DNA of 64,000 nt from Lujinxingia litoralis (GCF_003260125.1 NZ_QHKO01000001.1:1-64000), one strand, 5' to 3'. Shown: positions 50,876-60,336, counted from the stretch's first letter. Program-made: numbers and translations. The notes: generated by a model not told the origin, from the letters alone.

Positions 50876-51673
50876 TCAGCGTGCGCCGAATTTCTGCGTC
50901 CAGTAGATCCCGTACGAGTTGCTAGCACTGCTATCTCTGAACACGCCCACCCCCAGCTCAGTGAAGTCGGGGTTCATGATGTTGGCGCAGTGTCCGTCGC
51001 TCTCCATCCACCCTTCCATCACCTCTACGGCGCTTTCCTGCCCGGCCGCGATGTTCTCTCCCTGGGGATAACTTCCGGTATAGCCGGCCTTTTCGATGCG
51101 ATCGAAAGGCGTCTCTCCGGTCACCGGGTGAATATGATCAAAGAAATCATTCTCGGCCATGTCCTTGCTGTGAAGACGCGCGGCGCAACGAAGGATGCCT
51201 TCCCCGACGACGGGAGGCGCGGGATCGAAGACCCCTTCGGTATCACAGTTTGCCCCCTCGGCCCGGTACTCGTTCACCAGGTGAACGACCTGCTCTTCCA
51301 GAGCCGCAAGCTCGGGGTCCCAGTCTGGCAGCGAGGAGCAGTCCGCGACAGGAACTTTCTCGGGAAGACAAGTATCCAGCGCATCCTGAGAGCAGGAGAT
51401 GCGAGCGGCGCACTCCACGTTGCCCTGGAAGTAATCGTCTTCGGCACAGGCCTGAACGCAGGAGGCCTGCCCCATGCGTGCGCCGTCGAGGTAGGTGAGG
51501 TTGAGATCGCAGGTTTCGTAGATGTGTGCGCAGGCTACCTCGCATTGCTCCAGCGGAGTCTGCGCGGCGTCAAAGGGGTCTTCCTGGGCGTCTTCGCCAC
51601 AGCCCGCACCAAGGGCCAACGTTGTCAGTGAGACGAGTGCGGCGGACCGCCAGATCTTCGAGAACTTGTACAT
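50876..51673 (-). CDS. CAP (SCP/PR-1)-domain lipoprotein
   Basis: A 265-residue protein; GGAG lies 7 nt before the ATG at 51673. The lipobox LGAGC is followed by a Cys-rich part (about 20-115, with C..C pairs such as CEVACAHIYETC, CVQACAEDD). The CAP domain is about 125-265: VVHLVNEYRAEGA, HSKDMAENDFFDHIHPVTGETPFDRIEKAGY, GENIAAG, WMESDGHCANIMNPDFTELGVGVF. The His and Glu of the CAP cavity are present. Function in bacteria is variable; secretion and surface binding are likely. Confidence 0.9.
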   Translation of the reverse strand: MYKFSKIWRSAALVSLTTLALGAGCGEDAQEDPFDAAQTPLEQCEVACAHIYETCDLNLTYLDGARMGQASCVQACAEDDYFQGNVECAARISCSQDALDTCLPEKVPVADCSSLPDWDPELAALEEQVVHLVNEYRAEGANCDTEGVFDPAPPVVGEGILRCAARLHSKDMAENDFFDHIHPVTGETPFDRIEKAGYTGSYPQGENIAAGQESAVEVMEGWMESDGHCANIMNPDFTELGVGVFRDSSASNSYGIYWTQKFGAR

Positions 51674-51757
51674 GAAACCACTCCGAGACGTGCCGAGGGG
51701 AAAGGGATGCCGCCTGCGCCCGGGACACAGGCGGCAAAACCCTCGCACAGGGAGGGG

Positions 51758-52426
51758 TTAGCCGTCCAGATCTTCGTCCATCGCCTCGATCACCGCTTCG
51801 ATGCGAGCTTTAGGAACCGAACCCTGACGCACAATCACAATCTCTTCGTCGGTGACATCGACAACGGTGGAGCCGGGAGCTGAAGGAAGGTCCCCGGCAT
51901 CGACAAAGAGGTCGACTCGGCCCACGAAGTTCTTTCGGACCTGCGCCGGGGAGCTCTCCCCGGATTTATTGCCCCGGTTGGCGCTGGAAACCAGGACCGG
52001 CGCGGCGAATCGCTCCACGATCTGCCGCACGAGGTGAGACTCGGGGATGCGCACGCCGATTTTGCCGTTGGCTTTGGTGAGCTGTTTAACGACCGCACGG
52101 GGGATGGAGTCGCTGGCCTCAAAGAGGATGGTGAGCCCACCGGGCCAGATGGCTTTCATCAGGGCACTGGCCGCCGGGTCCACATCTGCGGCGACCTCAT
52201 GAAGACGGTTAATCTTGTCGATGAACACCAGGCAGGGGGCCTTATGCACGCGGCGCTTGGACTGGAAGACGCGCATCACGGCGTCTGCATTATTTAGGTC
52301 CGCCAGAATGCGGTAGGTGCCCTTACAGGGAAGACAGACCAGCCCTCCCTGCTCCAGGACCCGCACCGATTCATTGATGGCTTCAGCAGTATTTGCGGCG
52401 TCGGACTCCAGCTTGATGATGTTCAT
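51758..52426 (-). CDS. YrdC/Sua5-family protein, divergent
   Basis: A 222-residue protein; GGAGA lies 9 nt before the ATG at 52426. The YrdC fold is recognisable (GGLVCLP..., KKRRVHK-type region as SKRRVHKAPCLVFI, WPGGLTILFEA, GKIGVRIPESHLVRQIVE, APVLVSSANRGNKSGESS, FVDAGDL). Compared with true threonylcarbamoyl-AMP synthases, the usual P-T-D-T-x-Y-G-L is P-C-K-G-T-Y-R-I and the K-x-R-P is K-R-R-V, so it may be a YciO-like paralog rather than the TsaC enzyme. Confidence 0.8.
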   Translation of the reverse strand: MNIIKLESDAANTAEAINESVRVLEQGGLVCLPCKGTYRILADLNNADAVMRVFQSKRRVHKAPCLVFIDKINRLHEVAADVDPAASALMKAIWPGGLTILFEASDSIPRAVVKQLTKANGKIGVRIPESHLVRQIVERFAAPVLVSSANRGNKSGESSPAQVRKNFVGRVDLFVDAGDLPSAPGSTVVDVTDEEIVIVRQGSVPKARIEAVIEAMDEDLDG

Positions 52427-52453
52427 AGACGAGCGTCTCCTGGCAAAGAAGAA

Positions 52454-52480
52454 GGGCCCACCCAGGAGAGGGTGTGGCCC
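52454..52480 (-). terminator. Hairpin downstream of the M20 peptidase / upstream of the YrdC gene
   Basis: Minus-strand stem GGGCC-CACCC with a 6-nt loop, then UUCUUCUUU. It could end the peptidase transcript or act as a leader structure of the YrdC gene. Confidence 0.45.
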
Positions 52481-52584
52481 GGTGAACGAGTCGCAACGCT
52501 CAGGCATCGCGACCGCCTCACTCTACCACGGAGGAGCGCCCGGCTCAGGCATGTTTTTGTCAAAACACGTTCCTGCGCCCCGGA

Positions 52585-54051
52585 CTACCACTTTTGCAAG
52601 AGCCGGCCATAGAAGCGCACCAGATCGAGGTAGGCCCCGGTGGCCAGGCGCTCATCGGTACTGTGAATACGCTCGAGGTCTCGGGCGGTGAGCGCGACGG
52701 CCTGAAAGCGATAGACGTCGGGGGTCAAGTCGGTGAAATGACGTCCATCTGCTGCGGCCACCAGGGTATTGGGAGCCACGGGGATCGCACCGAAGACCTC
52801 CTGCACGCTCTCGCGCAGCGCGATGTATCCCGCACGCTCCGTGCTGGCCATGGGCCCGGGCTCCGAGCGCATCTCACCGACCGGGGTCACGGTGATAGCA
52901 GAGTCATCGATGACCGACTCCACGTACGCGAGAACGTCGGCGATGGAGTCCCGCGGGTTGATACGGATGTTCAATGTGGCCACAGCCTGCTGCGGCAGGA
53001 CGTTCTCACGAGGGCTGGCCCGGAGCATAGTAGGCGCCACAGTGGTCCGCAGCGCGGCATTTGAGGCGGGGGATGCTTCCATCTGAGAGACGACCAGGGG
53101 CTCGGTAAGCCAGAGATTGGCGAAGAGCGCCCGAAAGGGGAAAGCCATGTGCGGAGCGAGGGCGTCGAACATCATCCGGGTCGGCCCGTCGATGGCAGCC
53201 GGCATGGGGTTGTTCGCCAGGCGGTTTAGGGCGGCGGCAAGCCGGCTTACGGCGAGTTGTTCAGGAGGCATCGAGGCATGCCCGCCTTCGGCGGTGGCAG
53301 TGAGGTTGAGGGTGACGTAGCCCTTTTCTGTGATGCCGATCAGCGCCACCTGTCCGGGGATGCCCGGAACCAGTCCATCGGCGATGATCAGCCCCTCATC
53401 ATAGACAGCGGCCAGCGAGGCTCCTTGCTCTTTGAGCAGAGAGGCGACGACCTTTGCCCCCTGGGTGCCACCGACCTCCTCATCGTGACCGAAGACCAGG
53501 CTCAGGGTATGACGCGGCCGCTCTCCCTGCTGCAGCTGACGCTCCAGGGCCTCCATCAGCGCCATCAGGTTATGTTTGTTATCGAGCGCCCCCCTACCCC
53601 AGACAAAGCCCTCGGCGACGGTCCCGCCAAAGGGAGGATAGGTCCAGTCGTGTTCGGTGCCGGGCTCCACGGGGACCACATCCTGGTGCGCGAGGAACAC
53701 CACCTCGGGGAGCGCCGGGTCGGTTCCGGGCAGGGTAAAGAAGAGCGTGGCGTCGTTGACAACCTCCAAGGAAGCCTCGGCATGCACGCGGGGAAACCAG
53801 CTCTGGAGGTGGTCATGAAGCTCACGGAAGTGATGCAGGTTGGGCGCTTCCGCGGTGGGAGACACGGTCGGGATGGAGAGCGCCCGGGCAAAGCGCGCGA
53901 TGATCGCGTCTTCATCGGAGAGCTCTATCTCAGGCTGTGACACCTGGGAGGGGGCAGGCGTCAGCATCGCGGTGCGAACGAGCACCACCGAGACGAGGAC
54001 AAGGAGGGAGCCTCCAAGGCTGAGGAAGGCGCGGCGAAGGGTGATGTTCAT
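52585..54051 (-). CDS. Membrane-anchored M20-family peptidase
   Basis: A 488-residue protein. An N-terminal helix (FLSLGGSLLVLVSVVLVRTAML) anchors it or is a signal. The M20 motifs are FLAHQDVVPVEP (His and Asp zinc ligand), WGRGALDNKHNL (bridging Asp), FGHDEEVGG (Glu catalytic plus Glu ligand), with the dimerisation domain (about 225-380, HASMPPEQLAV) inserted. The C-terminal RHFTDL may supply the last His. It resembles the CPS1/PM20D1 branch of carboxypeptidases. Periplasmic or outer-surface peptide hydrolysis is inferred. Confidence 0.9.
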   Translation of the reverse strand: MNITLRRAFLSLGGSLLVLVSVVLVRTAMLTPAPSQVSQPEIELSDEDAIIARFARALSIPTVSPTAEAPNLHHFRELHDHLQSWFPRVHAEASLEVVNDATLFFTLPGTDPALPEVVFLAHQDVVPVEPGTEHDWTYPPFGGTVAEGFVWGRGALDNKHNLMALMEALERQLQQGERPRHTLSLVFGHDEEVGGTQGAKVVASLLKEQGASLAAVYDEGLIIADGLVPGIPGQVALIGITEKGYVTLNLTATAEGGHASMPPEQLAVSRLAAALNRLANNPMPAAIDGPTRMMFDALAPHMAFPFRALFANLWLTEPLVVSQMEASPASNAALRTTVAPTMLRASPRENVLPQQAVATLNIRINPRDSIADVLAYVESVIDDSAITVTPVGEMRSEPGPMASTERAGYIALRESVQEVFGAIPVAPNTLVAAADGRHFTDLTPDVYRFQAVALTARDLERIHSTDERLATGAYLDLVRFYGRLLQKW

Positions 54052-54101
54052 CGGGGCACACTCGCGATAGCGATACCGAGGCGGTGTGTGCCCCGGGAGG
54101 C

Positions 54102-54890
54102 TCAGAGGAGGATGTCAGGATTGAGAGTCACGCTGATGGGGCAGTGATCGGAGCCCATGACCATGTCATGGATCCGGGCGTCGACCACAAACTCCATCGC
54201 AGCTGGAGAAGCGTACACGTAATCGATGCGCCAGCCTATGTTTCGAGCGCGCACGTCTCCGCGCTGACTCCACCAGGTGTAGCGTTCTTCGACGTCTCCG
54301 CGGATCGCCCGGAAGGTATCGACCCATCCCTGGTCCAGCCAGCGGTCGAGTTCTTCGCGCTCCTCGGGGCGAAATCCACTGGTCTTGGTATTGGACGTGG
54401 GGCGCGCGAGGTCGATGGGTCGGTGAGCGGTGTTGAAGTCGCCCATGACCAGGATGCGTTCGCCCCGGGCGATGCGTGTGGCGAGCATGTCACGGAGATG
54501 GCTGTAGAAATCGAGCTTGTAGGGGATGCGGCTCAGGTCGCGGTTCTTTCCGCTGCCGTTGGGGAAGTAGACATTGAGCAGGGTGAGCTTACCGAGCGTC
54601 GCGATCTGCACGCGGCCCTCACAATCGAAGGCCTCCTCGCCCAGGGAATCAATGACCTGGTCGAAGGGCTGGCGAGCGTAGAGTCCGACGCCGCTGTAAC
54701 CTTTGCGCTCCGCGGGGTGGAAGTAGGTATGCCAGCCCTCGGGGTTGCGGGCCTTAGCGGAGAGCTGCTCGGGAAGTGCGCGGACCTCCTGGAGGCCAAC
54801 GATGTCGCCTTCACAGGCATCGAGCCAGTCGAGGTAACCTTTGCGAACACAGGCACGCAGGCCATTGACGTTCCAGCTGTAGATCTTCAT
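54102..54890 (-). CDS. xthA: Exodeoxyribonuclease III
   Basis: A 262-residue endonuclease/exonuclease/phosphatase-fold enzyme of normal length. Motifs: KIYSWNVNGLRA, GLQEVRALPEQL (metal-binding Glu), SGVGLYAR, LLNVYFPNGSG, VMGDFNTAHRPIDLA (catalytic Asp and Asn), WRIDYVYAS, MGSDHCPISVTL (catalytic His). It cleaves abasic DNA and removes 3' blocks in base excision repair. AGGA lies 7 nt before the ATG. It is monocistronic on the minus strand, divergent from the kinase. Confidence 0.95.
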   Translation of the reverse strand: MKIYSWNVNGLRACVRKGYLDWLDACEGDIVGLQEVRALPEQLSAKARNPEGWHTYFHPAERKGYSGVGLYARQPFDQVIDSLGEEAFDCEGRVQIATLGKLTLLNVYFPNGSGKNRDLSRIPYKLDFYSHLRDMLATRIARGERILVMGDFNTAHRPIDLARPTSNTKTSGFRPEEREELDRWLDQGWVDTFRAIRGDVEERYTWWSQRGDVRARNIGWRIDYVYASPAAMEFVVDARIHDMVMGSDHCPISVTLNPDILL

Positions 54891-55207
54891 GGGGACATCC
54901 TGAAAAGAGGCAATCTCGGAGACACCACGGAGCTCGCAAACGCGACGCGCTCCGTGCGGTGGCCATGGTGTACAGGGGGCAGGTCAGAAGCGTCAAAGGG
55001 TGGGGTGCCCGGTTGCGTGTAAAGCAGGGGGCATGCTACACCGGAAGACGTTAAGGATGGCGGTTTTGCCCCTGCTAAACGGCGACAGACGAGGGGGCCA
55101 GCAGACGCAGCCGGCGAAGCAGTGAGCGCAAAGCGAGACTGCTGCGGGCTACGCCGCACTGGCCTGCTGCCAGCGGGGACGGAGGCCAGGCGCTCCGGAG
55201 AGAAGTT
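54891..55207. other. Intergenic region between xthA and the kinase
   Basis: 317 nt between divergent genes. It should hold both promoters, but I cannot pick out a convincing -35/-10 pair. No repeat or RNA gene seen. Confidence 0.4.
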
Positions 55208-58200
55208 ATGAATTCAATCGACGCCACGCTCCCCGAGGCGGGGGATTTAATCGGTGGGCGCTTTCGTATCCTGGAAGTTCTGGGGACCGGCGGGTTTGGC
55301 ACGGTGTACCGGGCGGTTCAGGAGAATATCGGGCGAGATGTCGCGCTGAAGTTTCTGACGCCCGTGGTCGCCAAGGATCCGATCAACGTGGAGCGCTTTC
55401 GTCGGGAGGCCTTTCACGTCAGTCAGCTGCGCCACCCCAACACCATCACCCTCTATGACTACGGCCAGACCGAAGATGGGCTGGCGTACATGGTGATGGA
55501 GTTTCTGGAGGGCGATGCGCTGGGGGATGTGATCCAGACGCAGGGAGCGCTGGGGTGGCCGCGAGCGGCCCACGTCTACATCCAGGTTTTGAAGAGTCTC
55601 TCGGAGGCCCATCGCCGAGGGCTGGTCCACCGCGATCTCAAACCGGAGAACATCTTTCTGTGTGAGATGTTCGGGGAGCGGGACTACGTCAAGGTGCTGG
55701 ACTTTGGCGTTGCGAAGATGACGCTGGCGGACTCCGACGACGACCCCGACGGGGAGGAGGCCTTAACGCGTGCCGGGCGTATTTTCGGGACGCCCTTGTA
55801 TATGGCACCGGAGCAGGCCTGCGCGGAACCGATCACGCCAGCAACCGACGTCTACGCGCTGGGGCTCTTGCTCTATGAGATGGTGAGCGGGCAGCCCCCG
55901 GTGACGGGCCGCAACCGCATGGATGTGATCCACAAGCAGATCCGCGATCAGGTTCCGGAGCTCCCCCCGGAGTTGGAACAGACGCCGGTGGGTCGGTTGA
56001 TACGCCGGGCGTGTGAGAAGGATCCTTTGGCCCGTTATCAGGACGCGGCCGCCTTGCTCGACGGATTTCTCGACGCGATTCAAGCGATGCAGATTCGGCC
56101 GACGCCTCAGGGCGGCGGAAGCCGTCCGGAGATTTCGGCCTCGCATATCGTGCCGATGGAGGTGCAACGCGCGTTTGGGCATACGAGTACGACCGAGGAG
56201 ACGAGTCAGGCCTCAGATGCGGTGGTGCAGACGACGCCTGACGCGGTGGCAGCGACCGAGAGTGCGGAGCTGGACGCCACCCACCTGATTGAGCCTCCGA
56301 AGCCGCGAGCGGAGCCCCCTCCCCTGCCTCGGGGCGCGCCACGGGTTGAAATCAAACGCATCAGCCGCAAAGTCCCTGCGCCAGCCGAGGCCGCACGACC
56401 GAGTTTCCCCTTTCAAACGCGGGCGCATTCTCGGCCACGCTTCGACCTGCCCTTGATCGGGCGAGATCGTGAGTTTGATACGCTGGTCGGCCTGGTGAAG
56501 AGTGCTGGCCAGTTGGGGTCGGGGCAGGTGGTACTGCTGGAGGGAGAGGGAGGGGTGGGCAAGACCCATCTGGTGCACGCGGTGATGAGTGCGCTCTCCG
56601 AGACACCGGTGTCCTACTCTACGGCGGCCTTCCGCAGGCGCTCTCTTCCGCTGGAGGCGCTGCGCGAAGCGATTGGAGGACTCTGGGGAGTCTCGCACAG
56701 TGAGCGCATGCAGGTGGACAGCACGGTTCGCCAGGATTTGCGGAGTCTGGGAGGGTTCTCCGACGGGGAAATCGGGGCGATCGTCGACTTTTTAAGGCCG
56801 CGGGTGATGGAGCCCTCGGAGCTGGCGGCCTCGGAGTCCGGGGTCCTCTTTGCGCGTCTGGAGCGACTCTTGTTGCGCATGGCCGAGCGCCGGCCGCTGG
56901 TGCTGGCGCTGGAAGATATTCAGTACGCCGACAGTGCCAGCCTGGGGTTTCTGGAGTATTTCGCCGTGACGATGCGGACCCAGGCCTGCCCGGTGGTTCT
57001 GATGTTGACGATGCGTCCGGAGGAGCGGGGACTGAACCCGGATCTGGAGGACCATCTTCGTACCATTGGTGCGAACGTCGGGGTGAGTTTCTCACGGCAG
57101 CGTTTGCGTCGCCTCCGGGGCAAAGCGCTCTCGGTGTTTCTGGACTCGATTTTGCCGCTGGAGAGGCGGCTGAAAGAGCGCGTGGGCTGGTTGAGTCAGG
57201 GGGTGCCCCTGCACGCTATCCAGATCATCCGGTACCTGCAGAATGAGAACAACCTGCAGAAAGCCGGGGAGCGTTGGCGTCTGAAGAGCGGGAACCCGCG
57301 CAAAATTGAGCTCCCACCGGATTTGATGGAGTTGATGGCCTTGCGGGTGGAGCAGGCGATCCATAAGCACCGCGATCGCCCTCAGCTGCGCCGTGTGCTG
57401 GAGTGGCTGAGCGTGTTGGGGATGCGCGTTCCGGTGGACCTGTTGAAGGCCGCGCTGACCCGGCTGGAGGGACACGATGTCAGCCAGCTGGAGTTGGACC
57501 TCGGCGCCTTGAGTGAAGAGGCGATCGCCCGCCAGGGCGTGCATCAGAATCTGATCTGCGTGGAGTTTGAGAACAGTCTGCTGCGGGAGGCGATGCTCAA
57601 AGAGCTTCGGGAGCAGTGGTCCACGCGCGGGATGCACCAGGGGGCCGCCGAACTCAAGCAGGCGTTTTACGGGGAGCGTCAGCTGGAGGTGCCGCTGGTG
57701 GAGATCGCCGATCACTGGCGGCAGGCCGGCGATAGCGATCGCTATCGCGACAGCCTCAGTGGTGCCGCGAAGCGTTCGATGGCGCGTTTTGATCTGCGTG
57801 GCGCCCGGGATCGCTATCGGGAGTTGTTAGGACTGCTGGAGCGCCGCGGGGATCACGGAGAGTTATGGACCGAGTCGAACCTGGCGATGGCGGAGTTGGC
57901 GCGTCGTTTTGGGGAGTTTGGTCTTTCGGAGGAGCATTACCGGCGCGTGGTGGAGGGCGGGCATGCCCGAGGGCCGGAACGAAGTCGGGCGTTGCGCGGC
58001 TTTGGTCATCTGCTCACGATTCAATCTCGCTCCGATGAGGCGACGCACTACTATAGCCAGGCGCTGGACCACAGTCAGCAGATCGGCGATGTGGCCGGCG
58101 TCGCCAAGGCATTGATTGGCCTCTCCCGGGTGCACTTGATCCGTGGCGATGCGCTGGCTGGCCAGCAGGTTCGCGAGCAGCTGGAGACGATGACGGGAAC

Positions 58201-59377
58201 GCTTGGCGATGCCGAGGTCACGGGCCAGGTACTCTTGCATCTGGCCGAGGCCTCTCAGCGTCGCGGGGATCATGATGAGCGCTACGCCTACCTGAAACGA
58301 GCACGCAGGGCGTTTGAATCGTCCAGGAATCGTCAGGGGTTAAGTGACGCGTTGATCGCATTGGGCGGAGCGTTGATGGCTCCGTCTCTCAATGCCCCGG
58401 ATCGATTTGCGCAGGCAGAACAGACCCTGCGCGACGCTCTGGAATTAAAGCGAGCGATCGGGGATCGGCACGGACTTGCCGAGGCGTTTCGTCAGCTGGG
58501 TCAGTTGAAGCTGGAGATCGAGGACTATGACCAGGCCGAGGGGCTTCTTCGGCAGGGGCTGAACATTCACCAGGCACTGGGCACCCCGTTTAATATCGGA
58601 GCTGCGCAAAACGGGATGGGGATCCTGATGGTGATGACGCGTCGCTATGCGCAGGCCGAGCAGCACTTCGACGCGGCCATCGAGGTGTTTGAGCGCATCG
58701 GCGACCAGGTCATGATTTCGCAGCCCCTGCTCAATAAAGGCATCGTGCTGATTAACCAACGGCGGTTCAACGAGGCGCAGACCGTGTTGAGGGAGGCCCG
58801 TCGGCTCAAGGAGAACCTGGGGACGAACTGGGGGCTCTTTGACCTGCGCAACAATCTGGCGCTGGTCGACATGTGGCATGGCGAGTTGGAGAGCGCGGAG
58901 CACAATTTGAGCGAGACGCTCAAACATGTCGACGCGCAGGGAACGGCCGAGGACCGTGCCAAGGCCCGGAGTCTGATGGGGCTGCTGCAATGTTTCTTAA
59001 GTCGTCTGCAACTGGCGGCGCTGGAACTAGGCCGAGCCCGAGCCGACGCCGAAGATCTGGGCATGCCCCGGGTGACCGTGTTCTGTCAGGCGAATGCGGC
59101 CTTCTACGCACTGCTCACAGAGTCGACCTCGGCGTATGAAACGCTGATTGTCGAAGCCGAAAAACAGCCGTTGCTGGCGGAGTTGGATCGCGAGGTGTGG
59201 TTAGATCTGCTCGGGCAGCTCGCACGCCATAGCGCCGAACAAACGCCCTCTCGGCAGGCCGCTCGTCAGCTACGGGCGGTGGCCACGGTGTGGAAGCGCT
59301 TCGGGCGAGTTGAGCAGATTAGCGCATTACTGAAGCAGGCCGACCTGTTGGATGTGGAGTTTGCCCCACGTGGATAA
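55208..59377 (+). CDS. Ser/Thr protein kinase with AAA ATPase and TPR region
   Basis: A 1389-residue protein; GGAGAG lies 6 nt before the ATG. The kinase domain (about 15-290) has G-loop LGTGGFGTVY (25-34), Lys48 (VALKFL), HRDLKPEN with Asp143, DFG at 165-167, and an activation-loop GTPLYMAPEQA. A Pro/Thr-rich linker follows. The ATPase part (about 415-780) has Walker A GEGGVGKT (Lys452) and Walker B LVLALEDIQYAD, with an AAA/STAND-type layout. About 860-1385 is TPR-like (EALELKRAIGDRHGLAEAFRQLGQLKLEIEDYDQAEGLLR-type units). This is the PknK/SARP-like kinase-STAND-TPR design, a signal integrator. No transmembrane helix. It precedes the pterin dehydratase by 23 nt. Confidence 0.93.
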   Translation: MNSIDATLPEAGDLIGGRFRILEVLGTGGFGTVYRAVQENIGRDVALKFLTPVVAKDPINVERFRREAFHVSQLRHPNTITLYDYGQTEDGLAYMVMEFLEGDALGDVIQTQGALGWPRAAHVYIQVLKSLSEAHRRGLVHRDLKPENIFLCEMFGERDYVKVLDFGVAKMTLADSDDDPDGEEALTRAGRIFGTPLYMAPEQACAEPITPATDVYALGLLLYEMVSGQPPVTGRNRMDVIHKQIRDQVPELPPELEQTPVGRLIRRACEKDPLARYQDAAALLDGFLDAIQAMQIRPTPQGGGSRPEISASHIVPMEVQRAFGHTSTTEETSQASDAVVQTTPDAVAATESAELDATHLIEPPKPRAEPPPLPRGAPRVEIKRISRKVPAPAEAARPSFPFQTRAHSRPRFDLPLIGRDREFDTLVGLVKSAGQLGSGQVVLLEGEGGVGKTHLVHAVMSALSETPVSYSTAAFRRRSLPLEALREAIGGLWGVSHSERMQVDSTVRQDLRSLGGFSDGEIGAIVDFLRPRVMEPSELAASESGVLFARLERLLLRMAERRPLVLALEDIQYADSASLGFLEYFAVTMRTQACPVVLMLTMRPEERGLNPDLEDHLRTIGANVGVSFSRQRLRRLRGKALSVFLDSILPLERRLKERVGWLSQGVPLHAIQIIRYLQNENNLQKAGERWRLKSGNPRKIELPPDLMELMALRVEQAIHKHRDRPQLRRVLEWLSVLGMRVPVDLLKAALTRLEGHDVSQLELDLGALSEEAIARQGVHQNLICVEFENSLLREAMLKELREQWSTRGMHQGAAELKQAFYGERQLEVPLVEIADHWRQAGDSDRYRDSLSGAAKRSMARFDLRGARDRYRELLGLLERRGDHGELWTESNLAMAELARRFGEFGLSEEHYRRVVEGGHARGPERSRALRGFGHLLTIQSRSDEATHYYSQALDHSQQIGDVAGVAKALIGLSRVHLIRGDALAGQQVREQLETMTGTLGDAEVTGQVLLHLAEASQRRGDHDERYAYLKRARRAFESSRNRQGLSDALIALGGALMAPSLNAPDRFAQAEQTLRDALELKRAIGDRHGLAEAFRQLGQLKLEIEDYDQAEGLLRQGLNIHQALGTPFNIGAAQNGMGILMVMTRRYAQAEQHFDAAIEVFERIGDQVMISQPLLNKGIVLINQRRFNEAQTVLREARRLKENLGTNWGLFDLRNNLALVDMWHGELESAEHNLSETLKHVDAQGTAEDRAKARSLMGLLQCFLSRLQLAALELGRARADAEDLGMPRVTVFCQANAAFYALLTESTSAYETLIVEAEKQPLLAELDREVWLDLLGQLARHSAEQTPSRQAARQLRAVATVWKRFGRVEQISALLKQADLLDVEFAPRG

Positions 59378-59400
59378 TTCAATGTCGACAAGGAGCTGAG

Positions 59401-59694
59401 ATGGCCCCGACGCTACTCGCTGAAGCAACGATTTCGGAAGGTCTTGAAGCCCTGGATGGCTGGGAACGCGAAGGCGACAGGATCAAGCGCGAGCTAATTT
59501 TCGATGATTTTTTATCGGCCATCGCGTTTATCAATCGAGTGGCCCCGCTGGCCGAAGCCGCGGACCATCACCCGGAGCTCTTTAACGTGTATAACCGGGT
59601 GGAGTTGGTGCTGACGACGCACGACGCCGGGGGCCTGACCGCGAAGGATTTTGATCTGGCAGCCGCGATTGACCGGGTTGTCCAGCCGAGTTGA
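59401..59694 (+). CDS. phhB: Pterin-4a-carbinolamine dehydratase
   Basis: A 97-residue enzyme of normal length that dehydrates 4a-hydroxytetrahydrobiopterin after aromatic-amino-acid hydroxylation. The signature AEAADHHPELFNVYNRVELVLTTHDAGGLT holds the conserved His-His-Pro and the later His. AAGGAG lies 5 nt before the ATG. It is 23 nt after the kinase and so co-transcribed, although no phenylalanine hydroxylase gene is in the window. Confidence 0.93.
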   Translation: MAPTLLAEATISEGLEALDGWEREGDRIKRELIFDDFLSAIAFINRVAPLAEAADHHPELFNVYNRVELVLTTHDAGGLTAKDFDLAAAIDRVVQPS

Positions 59695-59734
59695 TCTCCC
59701 GGGCTTGCGATCGTCGCAGCCTCAGGTATCCAGG

Positions 59735-59773
59735 AGCCCCCCGGGAGCGTGCCGCTCTCAGGGGGCTTTTTTT
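59735..59773 (+). terminator. Terminator of the kinase-phhB operon
   Basis: Stem AGCCCCC / GGGGGCT with inner GAGC/GCTC pairing, followed by U7, 41 nt after the stop. Confidence 0.9.
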
Positions 59774-59945
59774 GCGGATTGGCGACGCCACACACCGCAC
59801 GTCCGATGAAGTTGCCGGCGACGCGTGTGCCGGTGTTCGCCCTCCCCTCTTCTTTTCGGGTGTTCCGCCGGCATCACGTCCAGTGAAAGACCGGGCACGC
59901 GGGGCCGCGTGACGCGAATCCGCCGCCCCTCGACGGTTTCCAGGC

Positions 59946-60160
59946 GCTCGCTGACTCAAATCTCGTGGCCGTCCGGGTTTTTCACAGGCTCGCTGACTCA
60001 AATCTCGTGGCCGACCGGGTTTTTCACAGGCTCGTTGACTCAAATCTCGTGGCCGACTGGGTTTTTCACAGGCTCGCTGACTCAAATCTCGTGGCCGACT
60101 GGGTTTTTCACAGGCTCGCTGACTCAAATCTCGTGGCCGACTGGGTTTTTCACAGGCTCG
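59946..60160. repeat. 42-bp tandem repeat, five copies
   Basis: Units start GCTCGCTGACTCAAATCTCG at 59946, 59988, 60030, 60072 and 60114, each 42 nt, ending with a partial GCTCG at 60156. The copies differ gradually in the GTCCGGG / GACCGGG / GACTGGG part and at one C/T. As 42 is a multiple of three, three reading frames stay open across the array, e.g. LADSNLVADWVFHR on plus and LSQRACEKPSRPRD on minus, but I see no start or ribosome site supporting a protein. Confidence 0.95.
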
Positions 60161-60300
60161 GCCGGTCTGCGCCGATGCAGTTCAAGGCTCACGAGGAGCC
60201 TGGAGCGACAAAACAAAAAAAACGCACGGGGATGAGCTGAGAGAGACGGGGGGAGGTGACCATGGAGGGGTGCGGCTGGCGAGTGCGCGGGGGCGCAGCA
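60161..60300. other. Intergenic remainder between the repeat and the minus-strand gene
   Basis: No coding sequence or clear signal is seen; it contains an A-run near 60212-60223. Confidence 0.4.
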
Positions 60301-60336
60301 AAAAGCCCCACGAATAGCTTTGCTATTCGTGGGGCT
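60301..60336 (-). terminator. Terminator of the hypothetical gene at 60383
   Basis: Perfect 15-bp stem (AGCCCCACGAATAGC) with a 3-nt loop and U4-5 on the minus strand, 46 nt after the stop. Confidence 0.9.

Noticed and set aside
59582..60127. 182-residue minus-strand repeat protein (LSQRACEKPSRPRD units)
   Set aside because: It has no ATG or ribosome site and runs across the operon terminator and the end of phhB.
59946..60160. CRISPR array
   Set aside because: The 42-bp units follow each other directly with no unique spacers, and no cas genes are in the window.
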